Source: Myxococcales bacterium (GTDB taxonomy: Bacteria > Myxococcota_A > Polyangia > Haliangiales > Haliangiaceae). From it: a DNA stretch of 48,950 nt. The notes below the pieces were generated by a model. That model was not told the origin of the DNA and did no database searches. It saw nothing but the letters and a program-made list of their open reading frames with translations. Both the position numbers and the translations under genes were made by a program. The stretch lies in assembly GCA_028287115.1 (NCBI GenBank), contig JAQBQF010000315.1, forward strand, positions 1-48,950, in the 5' to 3' direction. Positions 26,397 through 37,500 of the stretch are shown here, piece after piece (position 1 is the stretch's first letter; the number at the start of each line of letters is the position of its first letter).

Positions 26397-27370
26397 CCAA
26401 GCTCGTCCACCTTCATCGCTACGCCGCAAAGAAGAAGTCTGCGGAGGTAGCAAACATCGAGATCGCCGGAGAGGGCGCCGTGATCTACAACGGCAGTCGC
26501 TACGACCTGCGCACCGGTCAGAAGCAGGGGGCGCAGACCGGGTTTCGATTCACGCTCGATGGCCGATATCTCGCGTGGGATGACGGCGCGTTGACGATTC
26601 ACGATCGCAACAACACGGTCGTTCGCGCCGAGGCGAAGGGCTCGATCAGCACCATGCTGTTCGTCGGCAAGTGGTTGGTCGTCAGCGACGATGGTCGCAA
26701 GCCGTTTCTCGTGCTCGACGCCGCGACCGGCGCTGCGCTCGGCCGGATCGAAGGCCAGAAGCCCGACGGGCCGGTCTACAACCCCGCGATCTTCGATCCG
26801 CAGGACGGACGCACGTTGTGGCTCGGCGAAGGAGCACGGCTCGCGCAGGTCGACATCGGCGAGCGCCGCGTCGTGCGCGAGATCGCGGCACCCGCGGATC
26901 ACCGGTTCTTCGGCGTCGCCGCCCTCAAGACCGGTCATGTGATGACGATCGTCCGCCGGCGCGCGCTCAAGTTCGATAGCTCGGCGGATCGACTCGCCGT
27001 GTTCGACCCGTCGGGCAAGATGGCCTCGATCGACGGCACCGCGATGTCGCTCGGCCGCCTCGGCTCGCGGTTCCTCACGAGCGACAGTCGCAACAAGTGC
27101 TTCGCGATCTACGACACCAAGCTCGAGCTCGAGGACGCGGTTCCGATGTTCGAGCCGGCCAAAGATGCATACAGCCGCGTCTTGCCGCTGCCGAGCGGTC
27201 GCGAGTGGGTCGCGGTCGGGGGCTACGGCGAGTGGGACCACTACGGCCCCACCGAGCTCGGACCGCAGAAGCTAGAAGCAGAGGTCAATGGAGCGGGCCG
27301 GCCGGCCAGACCGCCCAAGCGGCCGGCAGCTAAAGTAGCCAGCAAGAAGTCGCGTAAGTCCTCGAAGTAG
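26393..27370 (+). CDS. Beta-propeller-like protein coupled to the M16 peptidase
   Basis: A 325-aa protein without a signal peptide. Blade-like repeats are seen: FTLDGRYLAWDDGALTIHDR, LVVSDDGRKPFLVLDAATG and FDPQDGRTLWLGEGARLAQVD, as in WD40/YVTN propellers. The C-terminus is a lysine-rich tail (KVASKKSRKSSK) that may bind nucleic acid or another acidic partner. The GTG start overlaps the previous stop by 4 bp. It may act as a scaffold; with a cytosolic propeller beside an exported peptidase, a direct partnership is doubtful. The function is unknown. Confidence 0.75.
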   Translation: MTKLVHLHRYAAKKKSAEVANIEIAGEGAVIYNGSRYDLRTGQKQGAQTGFRFTLDGRYLAWDDGALTIHDRNNTVVRAEAKGSISTMLFVGKWLVVSDDGRKPFLVLDAATGAALGRIEGQKPDGPVYNPAIFDPQDGRTLWLGEGARLAQVDIGERRVVREIAAPADHRFFGVAALKTGHVMTIVRRRALKFDSSADRLAVFDPSGKMASIDGTAMSLGRLGSRFLTSDSRNKCFAIYDTKLELEDAVPMFEPAKDAYSRVLPLPSGREWVAVGGYGEWDHYGPTELGPQKLEAEVNGAGRPARPPKRPAAKVASKKSRKSSK

Positions 27371-27413
27371 CTCGCGCTGCCCACTGGCGTGGTCATTGCT
27401 CGGGTCCGCGCGC

Positions 27414-28724
27414 ATGCGGACCCTTGGCTTATTTTCGCTGACCTCACTCGTGATCGGCTGCGCGGCACAAGAGCCGAGCGCGGACCCAAACCCGTTCCTC
27501 GGGAACATGGAGAACGATGGCAAGGAGGACTCCGCCTACTTGAATCCCGACGGCACCGAGGTCGAGATCGATCTCGAAGGCGATGTCGCCGGGCAGGCCT
27601 ATCAGCTGCCGGACGCGCCCGCGACGATCGGCCAGTTCGCGATGACGTACTTCCGCAAGAAGGGCACGATGTACATCGAGTCGCTCGCGGAAGACGCGAC
27701 GGCGAAGGATCGCGCCGAGTGGCTGGTCGGCACCACGTGGTACGCGCAGAACAAGGTTCCTGCCGGTGCGACGCTCAAGCACTGGCGCCTGCGCGGCCTC
27801 AACACGGTGTTGCTGTTCGCGGCCTCGAAGAATCCGAAGGTCGGTGATTCGTTCACCGCGCCGGTGCCGCAGAAGCCGTTCAGCGTGTTCAAGGATGCGG
27901 CGAAGACCTGCGCGGATGACGACGACCACATCGGTCTCGACGAATCGGTCTACTGGTACCGCTGGGAGCCCGAGCAGACGAGCTGCAAGATCCCGCTGCA
28001 GGACCTCAAGGTCACGATCTCGAAGACCGCCTCGAAGACGACGAGCACGGTCTACCCCGAGTTCGATCAGCTCGTCGCAGACAAGAAGCTGACCGCCGTG
28101 ATCATGTTCGGTGAGATCGACGACGGCCCGATCACCGAGAACGAGACCGGCATGCGCAACATGAAGCGCTATTCCGGTTGGCTCGCAGCGGCCGGCTACA
28201 AGTCGGTCACCGCGCCGCTCGGCGAACGGTTCGAGAAGGTCGTCAACGGGACGACCGTCCAGATCGATCTGTACTCACCGAAAGTGTTCTCGGGTCTCGA
28301 TGACTTCAGCCACTTCGCGAATTTCCAGAAGGCGCTGACGGAGCACGAGATCGTCGCGTGGGACGGTCACTCGATGCTCGGCGCGAGCGACTTCTGGGCC
28401 CGCCCGACGTATCCCGGCACCTACCAGATCTTCCTCTACGGCGGCTGCCTCGGCTACGAGTACTACGTCAAGCCGATCCTCCACGGTAAAGGTGACTCGT
28501 GGGCCAAGCTCGACATCATGTCGAGCGTCGTCGAGGTGTCCGCGGATGCGAACGAGTTCGCCGCGCCGGCGATCGCGAAGATCGTGTGGGCGCTCGACCA
28601 CGGCTACCGAGCTTCGTGGCGCAACATCCTGCTGACGGTGCGTACGAATGTCGGCGACTCGACCTTCGGTGTCTCCGGGGTCCGCGACAACTGCTTTACG
28701 CCGACCGGCTCGCGCTGTCACTGA
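27414..28724 (+). CDS. Lipoprotein of unknown function
   Basis: A 436-aa protein. MRTLGLFSLTSLVIGC predicts a lipoprotein with Cys at residue 16. The mature part starts with an Asp/Glu-rich segment and contains GLDDFSHFANFQKALTEHEI and YGGCLGYEYYVKPILHGKGD. Two cysteine pairs outside the cell are possible (KTCADDDDH with TSCKIP; DNCFTPTGSRC at the end). No family is recognised. The ATG at 27414 is preferred to a TTG at 27396 because it begins the signal peptide. It is separated from the propeller gene by 43 bp and from the transporter by 19 bp, so it may be in one transcript with them. Confidence 0.8.
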   Translation: MRTLGLFSLTSLVIGCAAQEPSADPNPFLGNMENDGKEDSAYLNPDGTEVEIDLEGDVAGQAYQLPDAPATIGQFAMTYFRKKGTMYIESLAEDATAKDRAEWLVGTTWYAQNKVPAGATLKHWRLRGLNTVLLFAASKNPKVGDSFTAPVPQKPFSVFKDAAKTCADDDDHIGLDESVYWYRWEPEQTSCKIPLQDLKVTISKTASKTTSTVYPEFDQLVADKKLTAVIMFGEIDDGPITENETGMRNMKRYSGWLAAAGYKSVTAPLGERFEKVVNGTTVQIDLYSPKVFSGLDDFSHFANFQKALTEHEIVAWDGHSMLGASDFWARPTYPGTYQIFLYGGCLGYEYYVKPILHGKGDSWAKLDIMSSVVEVSADANEFAAPAIAKIVWALDHGYRASWRNILLTVRTNVGDSTFGVSGVRDNCFTPTGSRCH

Positions 28725-28743
28725 GTCGCTGTATCGTTAGCGG

Positions 28744-29982
28744 GTGACCGCGGCACGCGACGCGATGATCCGGCGGTTCGTGCTGCTCGGGTCGCTGTAC
28801 TTCGCGCAGGGCTTGCCGTTCGGCTTCTTCACGCAAGCGCTTCCGGTGATCTTGCGGACGCGCGGGTACTCGCTCGGCGAGATCGGGCTGACGTCGCTGC
28901 TCGCGGTGCCGTGGGCGCTCAAGTTCGTGTGGGCGCCCGTCGTCGATCGCCGGTGGTGGCCGCGCCTCGGCCGGCGGCGATCGTGGATCCTGCCGATGCA
29001 GCTCGCCGGCGTCATCGTGTTGACGACGCTCGCGCTCGCGCCGATCGCGGAGTCGGTGCCCGCACTGATGGTGGCGATGGTCGTGCTGAATCTGATCGCC
29101 GCGACCCAGGACATCGCGACCGACGGCATGGCGGTCGATATCTTGCCGCCGGCCGAGCGCGGGTTCGCGAATGGACTGCAGGTCGCCGGGTATCGGGTCG
29201 GCATGATCATCGGCGGCGGCGTCCTGCTCGGGCTTCACGACGAGCTCGGGCAGAGCGGGACGTTCGCGGCACTCGCGGTGCTCACGGCGTTGTCGAGCGT
29301 GCCGGTGCTCGCGACCCGCGAGGCGCCGGTCGTTCCCGTCATGAGCGAACAGCCGCGCAGTCACTTCCTGCGGCGCCCCGGCGCGTGGCGGCTGATCGCG
29401 CTGATCGTGATCTACAAGGCGGGAGAAGCGTTCGCGACCGGCATGCTGCGGCCGTTCCTCGTCGATCAACATCTGTCGATGTCGGACGTCGGCTGGATGC
29501 TCGGGACGGTCGGGTTCATCGCGGGCATGCTCGGTGCGCTCGTCGGTGGCGCGCTCGTGACGAGGATCGGCCGGCGCCGTGCCCTCGTCGGGTTCGGCAT
29601 CGGCCAGGTCCTCACCGTCGCGGGATACGTGTACCTCGCGTTCATCCATCCGAGTCGCCCGCAGCTCTACGTGTGGTGCGGCGTCGAGCACTTCGCGAGC
29701 GGCATGGCGACCGCGGCGCTGTTCACATGCATGATGGATTGGAGCGTCACCGAGACCAGCGCGACCGATTACACCGTGCAGGCGAGCGCGGTCGTGATCG
29801 CGACGGGCCTCGCCGCGACGGTGAGCGGATTTTCCGCCGCGGCACTCGGCTACGCCGGTCATTTCTTGATCGCGGCCGTGCTGTGCATCGTCGCGGTCAT
29901 CGCGGCGGGCGCGCTGTTTCCGCGAGCTGGGGACGGTGTCAACTTTGACAACGTCGACAACCGCGGAGTCACGAGATCCTGA
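28744..29982 (+). CDS. MFS transporter, AmpG-like
   Basis: A 412-aa integral membrane protein with about twelve predicted helices. YFAQGLPFGFFTQALPVIL in helix 1, KFVWAPVVDR after helix 2, and LNLIAATQDIATDGMAVD match the AmpG/acetyl-CoA-transporter-like branch of the major facilitator superfamily. AmpG imports muropeptides; a peptidoglycan-recycling role is possible but unproven here. The start is a GTG at 28744; an ATG at 28765 is an alternative. No linked amidase or beta-lactamase gene is seen. A 10-bp inverted pair (29943-29952 and 30010-30019) flanks its end. Confidence 0.88.
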   Translation: MTAARDAMIRRFVLLGSLYFAQGLPFGFFTQALPVILRTRGYSLGEIGLTSLLAVPWALKFVWAPVVDRRWWPRLGRRRSWILPMQLAGVIVLTTLALAPIAESVPALMVAMVVLNLIAATQDIATDGMAVDILPPAERGFANGLQVAGYRVGMIIGGGVLLGLHDELGQSGTFAALAVLTALSSVPVLATREAPVVPVMSEQPRSHFLRRPGAWRLIALIVIYKAGEAFATGMLRPFLVDQHLSMSDVGWMLGTVGFIAGMLGALVGGALVTRIGRRRALVGFGIGQVLTVAGYVYLAFIHPSRPQLYVWCGVEHFASGMATAALFTCMMDWSVTETSATDYTVQASAVVIATGLAATVSGFSAAALGYAGHFLIAAVLCIVAVIAAGALFPRAGDGVNFDNVDNRGVTRS

Positions 29983-30054
29983 GCATTCTCGCGTCCGGGT
30001 TCCGGATGAGTTGTCAAAGCGGACAGCGTTCCCAGGCGTGTATCCTAGTCGGCG

Positions 30055-30900
30055 ATGGAAGGCGATCTCTCGGTCACCGCGCTCTACACATCTCAGGTGT
30101 GGTCGTGGGGCGGTCTCGCGTGCGCCGAGCTGTTCGCGACCACTGAAGCAAAGCGCGTCTACGACGTGACGAATGCGGCGCTCGCCGCGGCCAGCATGTT
30201 CAAGCGCGGCGGGTCACCGCTGCGGTACGCGCTGTTGCATCGCCACACGATGATCGATCACCTGCTGCGTGCCTCGGGCGTGCGCCGCGTCGTCGAGCTT
30301 GCCGCGGGCCTGTCGCGACGAGGTGCCGCGGTGAGCGCCGATGCAGGCGTCGACTACACGGAGATCGATCTGCCGCGCGTGATCGCACGCAAACGCGAGC
30401 TCCTCGAGCGCACCACCGAAGGCCGGGCCGTGCTCGCGCGACCCGGCTTGCATCTGATCGACGGCGATCTCGAGACCGTGGCGCTGGAGCCGTTCGTGGC
30501 TGCCGGCGAGCCCGTCTTCGTGATCGCCGAAGGGCTGCTCATGTATCTCGCAGCGGAAGCGCGGCGGAGCTTGTTCGCCAAGGTGCGCGCGCTCGCCGAG
30601 CGAGCGGGCGAGCTACGCTTCGTCTTCGATCTCGTGCCGCAGAGTGAAGAGCCAGCGCCGGGCGCGGTCGGGCGCGCGCTCGAAGCCGCGATGAAGCGCT
30701 TCACCGGCGGCCGCACGTTCGAGCGCGATGCGCGAACGCGCGAAGCTGTCCTCGGCGAGCTGCGCGGCGCCGGGTTCTCCGATTGCGAGGCGATCGGAGC
30801 GGGATCCGTCGCGCGCGCATGGCAGCTGCCGCATCCGGATCAGCAGACCAACACGGTCGTGTTCACGAGCCGCGCCGGTTCGCGATCCACTCGGTCGTGA
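30055..30900 (+). CDS. SAM-dependent O-methyltransferase, PPM1/leucine-carboxyl-methyltransferase type
   Basis: A 281-aa class I methyltransferase. VRRVVELAAGLSRRGAA (about 76-92) is the SAM-binding motif I. DYTEIDLPRVIARKREL gives the acidic residue of motif II, and VFVIAEGLLMYL is the diagnostic segment of the PPM1/TcmP-like family. Members methylate carboxyl or hydroxyl groups of proteins, polyketides or lipids. It lies about 600 bp before the PKS operon on the same strand, but a minus-strand gene intervenes, so a role with the PKS is only possible. Its 3' end overlaps the convergent DUF2505 gene by 38 bp. Confidence 0.85.
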   Translation: MEGDLSVTALYTSQVWSWGGLACAELFATTEAKRVYDVTNAALAAASMFKRGGSPLRYALLHRHTMIDHLLRASGVRRVVELAAGLSRRGAAVSADAGVDYTEIDLPRVIARKRELLERTTEGRAVLARPGLHLIDGDLETVALEPFVAAGEPVFVIAEGLLMYLAAEARRSLFAKVRALAERAGELRFVFDLVPQSEEPAPGAVGRALEAAMKRFTGGRTFERDARTREAVLGELRGAGFSDCEAIGAGSVARAWQLPHPDQQTNTVVFTSRAGSRSTRS

Positions 30901-31363
30901 GCTTCGCGGTGCTCGCATAGCTCTTCTCGATCTCCGCGACGATCATGCGCTCGATGATTCCGCCGAAGCCGAACATCGAGACCTTGACCTCGCCGCGCAC
31001 GATCCTGCGAACGCCTTCGGGCGCCTCGACGATCTCGATCGTGCCCGCGTTGCGAACACGCTCGGGAAACATGTTCGGGATCGTCTTCCATCGGCCGCGT
31101 CGCGCGCGAACGTCGTAGTCGAGCTCTTCGATGAAGCTCGCGCGCGAGCTCCCGAACGCCTGACCTGCCGGACTGTCGGGATCGCGCTTCGGTTCGTAAC
31201 AAACATGGCGCACGATTCGTTCAGCACTGCGGTCGAGACGCAGCAGTTTGCGTCCGAGCTCCAGGGCATCGCCCACCGCTGCGTTGAAAGATTCGTCGAA
31301 GTAGACATCCTCGTATTCCGGGCAGGTGATGCTGCCAAATACGTGCTCGATCGCGACTTTCAC
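30863..31363 (-). CDS. DUF2505 (SRPBCC/START-like) protein
   Basis: A 166-aa protein. VAIEHVFGSITCPEYEDVYFD at the N-terminus and a C-terminal helix after GFGGIIERMIVAEIEKSYA resemble DUF2505 proteins, which have an SRPBCC/START-like helix-grip fold that often binds lipids or hydrophobic ligands. It is divergent from the PKS operon across 148 bp that hold an imperfect palindrome. That suggests shared control, and a lipid-binding role near the synthase would fit, but this is inference. The ATG at 31363 opens directly with the family-like start. Confidence 0.8.
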   Translation of the reverse strand: MKVAIEHVFGSITCPEYEDVYFDESFNAAVGDALELGRKLLRLDRSAERIVRHVCYEPKRDPDSPAGQAFGSSRASFIEELDYDVRARRGRWKTIPNMFPERVRNAGTIEIVEAPEGVRRIVRGEVKVSMFGFGGIIERMIVAEIEKSYASTAKLTTEWIANRRGS

Positions 31364-31412
31364 GGGTTAGCGAGCTTACTCGACTACGCATGTGGCGCCC
31401 TGCGTCAGCGGA

Positions 31413-31437
31413 AACATGCGCAACTTGCGTACATGTT
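31413..31437. promoter_or_regulatory. Imperfect palindrome in the PKS/DUF2505 divergent promoter region
   Basis: AACATG-CGCAA-C-TTGCG-TA-CATGTT has outer 6-bp arms and inner 5-bp arms around a central C, broken by two unpaired bases. It lies midway in the 148-bp gap, in sequence slightly richer in A+T than its surroundings. An operator for a dimeric regulator is plausible; no regulator gene is adjacent. Confidence 0.4.
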
Positions 31438-31511
31438 AGCGAGATCATTCAGATGCAATACGAAATGGCTCGACCTCGCAGCGGTGGGATTGTTACCGTG
31501 CACGTCGTCGC

Positions 31512-34500
31512 ATGTCGGTAGTTTTTAATGCAGGCGATGGGGTCCCGCAGGTCATCGGCATCAGCCCGCTCGAGCGGCCCGATGCAGGTTTGGTCACGGC
31601 GATCAATGATGCGGGCGCGCTCGGCGTGCTCGATGTAGGTCGCGATCCGGTGGCCGCCCAGCGCGCTCTCCGCGCGCTCGGTCATGGCGGCCGCACGTTC
31701 GGCGTGCGAATTCCCGAAGGCTGCGCGATCGACGAGCTGCCGGCGCAAGCCACGGTCGTGATCGTAACGGCGGCGGATCAAGTCGCGCGTTGGAAGCCGC
31801 GGACCGTGATCGCGCAAGTGACCTCGCTCGAAGCGGCGCGTACCGCGATCGCAGCCGGCGCCGCCGGCGTGATCGCGAAGGGGTTCGAGGCCGGTGGTCT
31901 CGTCGGCGATGAAACCACATTCGTGCTCGTGCAGCGCTTGGTCGCCGAGCTGTCCGTGCCTGTGTGGGCGCAAGGCGGCATCGGCGAGCACACGGCTGCG
32001 GCGTGCGTCGCCGGTGGCGCAGCGGGTGTCGTGCTCGACACGCAGCTCGCGCTCGTCCGCGAGTCATCGCTGCCCGGCAATGTCAAAGCCGCGATCGCCG
32101 CGATGGACGGAAGCGAGACGGCACTGATCGGCGGTCATCGCGTGTTCACGCGGCCCGATCTGCCGGTCGCGAAGCAGGCGGGGCTCGACGCCGCGCAGGT
32201 TCGCGCGCGGCTCGGTGGCGACGATCTCGTGAAGTGCCTGTTGCCGCTCGGCCAGGATGCCGCGTTCGCGAAGGCGTTCGCACAACGGTTCGTCACCGCG
32301 GGACAGCTTGTGCGCGGGATCCGCGCTTCGATCGCACAGCACCTCGCACTCGCGGCACAGCATCGCCCACTCGCGCCGGGCTCGCCGTTCGCACAGGCTC
32401 ACGGGTTGAAATATCCGATCGCGCAAGGCCCGATGTCGCGCGTCAGCGATCGCGCTCGGTTTGCCGAGGCGGTCGCCGCCGGCGGTGGCTTGCCGTTCCT
32501 CGCGCTGACCTTGATGACGGGCACCGAAGTCCGCGAGCTCCTGAGCGAGACGCGCAGGCTCGTCGGCGATCGGCCGTGGGGCGTCGGCATTCTCGGCTTC
32601 GTGCCGCCGGAGATCCGCGAACAGCAGCTCGCCGTACTGCGCGACATCGCGCCGCCGATCGCGCTGATCGCCGGTGGCAGACCGTCGCAAGCGAGCCCGC
32701 TCGAGGCGCAGGGCACCGCGACCTATCTGCACGTGCCTTCGCCGGGCTTACTCGATCTGTTCTTGCGCGACGGTGCGCGGCGCTTCGTGTTCGAAGGCAG
32801 CGAGTGCGGCGGCCACGTCGGTCCGCGCACGAGCTTCGCACTGTGGGAGCAGCAGCTCGTGCGCTTGCTCGCGCACGACAAGCCCGCCGAGCTCAGCGTG
32901 TTGTTCGCGGGCGGCATTCACGATGCGCGCTCGGCCGCGATGGTCGCCACCATGGCCGCACCGCTCGCGGCACGCGGCGCGCGCGTCGGCGTGCTGATGG
33001 GCACCGCGTATCTGTTCACGCACGAGGCGGTCGCGGCGGGCGCGATCGAACCAGGATTTCAGGCGGCCGCGATCGCGTGCGAGCGGACCGTGTTGCTCGA
33101 GACGTCACCCGGGCATTCGACACGGTGTGCGGATACCGAATATGCCGAGGCGTTCGAGCGCGAGAAGCATCTACTAGAGGAGGCCGGCGTGGCGACCAAA
33201 GAGATGTGGGCAAGGCTCGAGCAACTGAACCTCGGGCGGCTGCGGATCGCCGCGAAGGGCCTCAAGCGTGAAGGCGAGGTCGTCTCTTCGGTCGACGCGG
33301 CGACGCAACAGCGCGAGGGCATGTACATGATCGGACAGGTCGCGGCGCTGCGCAAAGGCACTCTCTCCATCGCCGAGCTTCACGACGATGTGAGTGCGGG
33401 CAGCACCGAGCTCGTCGCCGCCGCCTCCGACGGCGTCGAAGTCGCCTCCGAGAGCGTTGGCGGTACCGATGTCGCGGTGATCGGGCTCGCGGCGATCTTT
33501 CCGGGCGCGCCGGACACCGAGACGTTCTGGTCGAACATCGTCTCCGGCAAGAGCTCGGTCCGCGAAGTGCCCGCGGATCGCTGGAACGCCGAGACCTACT
33601 ACGATCCGAACGCGACCGGCGCAGACGCCGGCAAGAAGACCCCCTCGAAGTGGGGCGGTTTCCTCGACGAGATCACGTTCGATCCGCTGTCGTTCGGCAT
33701 TCCGCCGAAGTCGCTCGCGGCGATCGAGCCCGTGCAGCTCCTGTCGCTCGAGATCGCGAGGCGCGCACTCCACGACGCGGGTTACGGAGACCGCGCGTTC
33801 GATCGCGAGCGCACCGCGGTGATCTTCGGCGCCGAAGCCGGCACCGATCTATCGAGCGCGTACAGCTTCCGCGCGCTGTTCCCTCATTATGTAGGCACGT
33901 TGCCGGCGGGCCTCGACGGCGCGCTGCCGACGTTGTCCGAAGACTCGTTCCCCGGCGTGCTGTCGAACGTGATCGCGGGACGGATCGCGAACCGGCTCGA
34001 CCTCGGCGGCGTCAACTACACGGTCGATGCAGCGTGCGCGGCATCGCTCGCGGCCGTCGACATGGCCGTCAAGGAGCTGGTCGCCGGATCGAGCGACATG
34101 GTGCTGTGCGGCGGCGCCGATCTGCACAACAGCATCAACGACTATCTGTTGTTCTCGAGCGTGCATGCGCTGTCGCCGACCGGGCAGTGCCACACATTCG
34201 ACGCGAACGCCGACGGCATCGTGCTCGGCGAAGGTGTCGCGTGCATCGTGCTGAAGCGGCTCGCGGACGCGGAGCGCGACGGCGATCGGATCTACGCCGT
34301 GATCAAGGCGGTCGCCGGTGCGAGCGATGGCAAGAGCCTCGGGCTCACCGCGCCCCGCAAAGAAGGCCAAGTGCGCGCGCTCGATCGCGCGTATCGCAGG
34401 GCGGGCGTGTCGCCCGCGCAAGTCGGGCTCGTCGAGGCGCACGGCACCGGGACGGTCGTCGGCGATCGCACCGAGCTCGCGACGCTGACCGAGGTCTATA

Positions 34501-37500
34501 CGAAGGCCGGCGCGACGCCGGCGAACTGCGTGCTCGGCTCGGTGAAGTCGCAGATCGGTCACACCAAGTGTGCCGCCGGCATGGCGGGCCTGATCAAGGC
34601 GGCGCTGTCGATCCATCACGGCGTGTTGCCGCCGACGCTCAACATCAAGAAGCCGAACCCTGCGTGGGATCGCGAGACGAGCCCGTTCGTGTTCCTCGAT
34701 CAGGCGCAGCCGTGGGTCGCCGAACACCGCGTGGCCGCGGTCAGCGCGTTCGGATTTGGCGGCGCGAACTTCCACGCCGTGCTGAGCTCGCATCGCGGTG
34801 CCGATCCGGCGAGCGCGCAGACGGCGTGGCCGGCGGAGCTGCTGCTGTTCCGGGGCACGGATCGCGCTATGGCCGTCGCGGCGATCGAACGCGTGCAACG
34901 GCTCCTCGCTGCGGAACCGAAGCTGCGTGACCTCGCGCGCTCGGTGTCCGCGTCCGGAACCGGACCGGTGCAGGTCGCGATCGTCGCCGAGAGCATCGCC
35001 GATCTTCGCGACAAGCTCGCGATCGCACGCGAGATGACGCCCGGGACCGACAAGCGCGGCGTGTTCGTGCGCGCCGAAGTGGCGGGCAAGGTCGCGTTCT
35101 TGTGCCCGGGGCAGGGCAGCCAGAAGACCGGCATGCTCGCGGAGCTGTTCATCGCGTTCCCGCGACTCCATCGCTTCCTCGAGCTCGGTGCGAAGTGGAC
35201 GCCGAAGATGTTCCCGCGCGCGGCATTCTCGCGTGAAGAGCAGAAGGCACAGGCCGAGGCGCTGACCGACACGCGCGTCGCGCAACCGGCGCTCGGTGTC
35301 GCCGATCTCGCGGTCGCCGAGCTGATGCAATCGTTCGGCGTGCGGCCCGACATGATCGCGGGCCATAGCTACGGCGAGCTCGCGGCGCTGTGCATCGCCG
35401 GCGCGTTCGGTGAAGCGGAATTGCTCGCGCTCAGCGAGGCGCGCGGCGAAGCGATCCTCGCGGCCGCAGGTGGCGACGCGGGGACGATGGCCGCGGTTGC
35501 CGCCGATGCAGCGGTCGTCGTGAAGGTGATCGCCGCGTGCGATGACGTCGTGATCGCGAATCACAACTCGCAGAAGCAGTGCGTGCTCTCGGGATCGACC
35601 GCCGGTATCGAGAAGGCGATCGCGCTCGTCGCGGCCGCCGGCTTGACGGCGCGGCGGATTCCGGTCGCGTGCGCGTTCCACTCGCCGATCGTCGCCGGTG
35701 CGCGCGAGACGCTGGCGCAGACCCTCGCGGGCGTTGCGGTTGCGTCGCCGCGGATCCCGGTCTGGTCGAACACGACCGCCGCGGCATATCCGACCGAGCC
35801 CGACGGCGTGCGTGCGCTGCTCGCGGAGCAAGTCGCCAAGCCCGTGCAGTTCGCCCAGGAGATCGAGGCGATGTACGCCGCCGGTGCGCGGATCTTCGTC
35901 GAGACGGGCCCGGGTCAGGTGCTGACGCGGCTCGCCGGCGAGATCCTCGGAGATCGCCCGCACGTGGCCGTCGCATGTGACACGGGAGATCACGGGATCC
36001 GGCAGTTGCTTCGCACGCTCGGTGCGCTCGCCGCGGCCGGCGTCTCGATCGATGCCGAACCGCTGTTCTGGGATCGCGATGCCGCGATCATCGAGCTGTC
36101 CCAGGAGCCTGCGAAGCACAACGGGTCGCTGTGGCTCGTCAACGGACACAGCTCGCGCCCGCAAGCCGGTGCATCCGTCGAGCGCGCGCCGGCCAAGCCG
36201 GTCGTCGAGGCCGTCGTCGCGCCCGCACCCGCATCTGCCGCCGCGTCCCCCTCCGGGGATTCCGAAGCGGCTCGCGACGGCGTCGTGATCGAGTATCTGC
36301 GCACGATGCGCTCGATGATCACCGCACAGCGCGACGTGATGCTGTCGTATCTCGGCTCGGTACCGTCGCCGATGATCGAGGCCGCTCCCGCGGGGAGAGT
36401 CATCGATGTCGCCTCCGTCCCGCAGCCGCAAGCTCCGGCCCCCGCGCCGGTCTCGGCACCTGCCAAACCGATCGTCATCGATCCGATGCAGCTCGTGATC
36501 TCGATCGTCAGCGAGCGCACCGGCTATCCGGTCGAGACGCTCGGTGTCGACCTCGATCTCGAGGCGGATCTCAGCATCGATTCGATCAAGCGGATCGAGA
36601 TCATCGGCGAGCTCGCCCAGCGGCTCGGCTTGCGCGTCGAGAACGGTGCGAAGGATGCCGATGCGATGGTCGAGGAGCTCGCGACTCGCAAGACGTTGCG
36701 CTCGCTCGTCGCGTGGTTGTCCGAGCGTCTCGGCAAGGTCGAACCGAAGGCCGCGGCGGCGCCCGCGAGCGAAGTCGAAGAGCTCGTCACCGCCGCGACC
36801 GACGCGGTCGCGATTCCCGTCAACCGTTACCAGCTCGCGATCATGCCGACCCCGGCGCCGATCAATGGACACTCGACGTTTGCGGGCAAGCGCTTCGCGA
36901 TCCACGCCGGTGGCGAGATCGCGAAGGCGCTCGCGACGCGACTCGCTGCCGAGCAAGCCGCGGTCCAGCACATCGAGCACGAGGTCAACGACCAGGCGCG
37001 CCGCGAAGACGACGCGGCCGCGGGACCTCTCGCAGGCATCGACGGGTTCGTCGATCTCGCCGTGATCGACAGCGTGACCGCGATGCGCGAGATGTTCGAG
37101 CGTGTCCGCGCGGCAGCGATCGCCGGCGCGAAGTGGATCTTCGTCGCGACGCAGCATGGTCAGCTCGGCCGCGGCACCGGCACGGCGCTCGGCGGACCCG
37201 CGGGTCTGATCAAGACCGTCGCGGCTGAATGGCCGAACATTCGTGCGCGCGTCGTCGATCTCGAACCGGGCTCGAGCCCCGAGGATGCGGCGGCGACCAT
37301 GCACACCGAGCTCCACGCGGCCGATTCGCACGTCGAGATCGGATACGTCGGCGGTGTGCGATCTTCGCTGCAGGTTGTTCCGGCGGATCTCGCGACGAGC
37401 GGCGACATCGGACTCGACGAGAGCTCGGTCGTCCTGATCACGGGCGGCGCCCGCGGCATCACCGCAAAGGTCGCGATCGGCCTCGCAAGGCGCTATGGCT

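Noticed and set aside
29943..30019. 10-bp inverted pair CTTTGACAAC/GTTGTCAAAG as a terminator
   Set aside because: The arms are 57 bp apart and one lies inside the transporter gene; a hairpin terminator is unlikely.
30011..30046. Sigma-70-type promoter TTGTCA/TATCCT before the PPM1 methyltransferase
   Set aside because: The spacing is about 24 bp, too long for a normal promoter.
31444..31452. GATCATTCA (TGAATGATC on minus strand) in the PKS promoter gap as a fourth ECF-island element
   Set aside because: No CGGGAAC follows at the 10-bp spacing, so it is a chance half-match.
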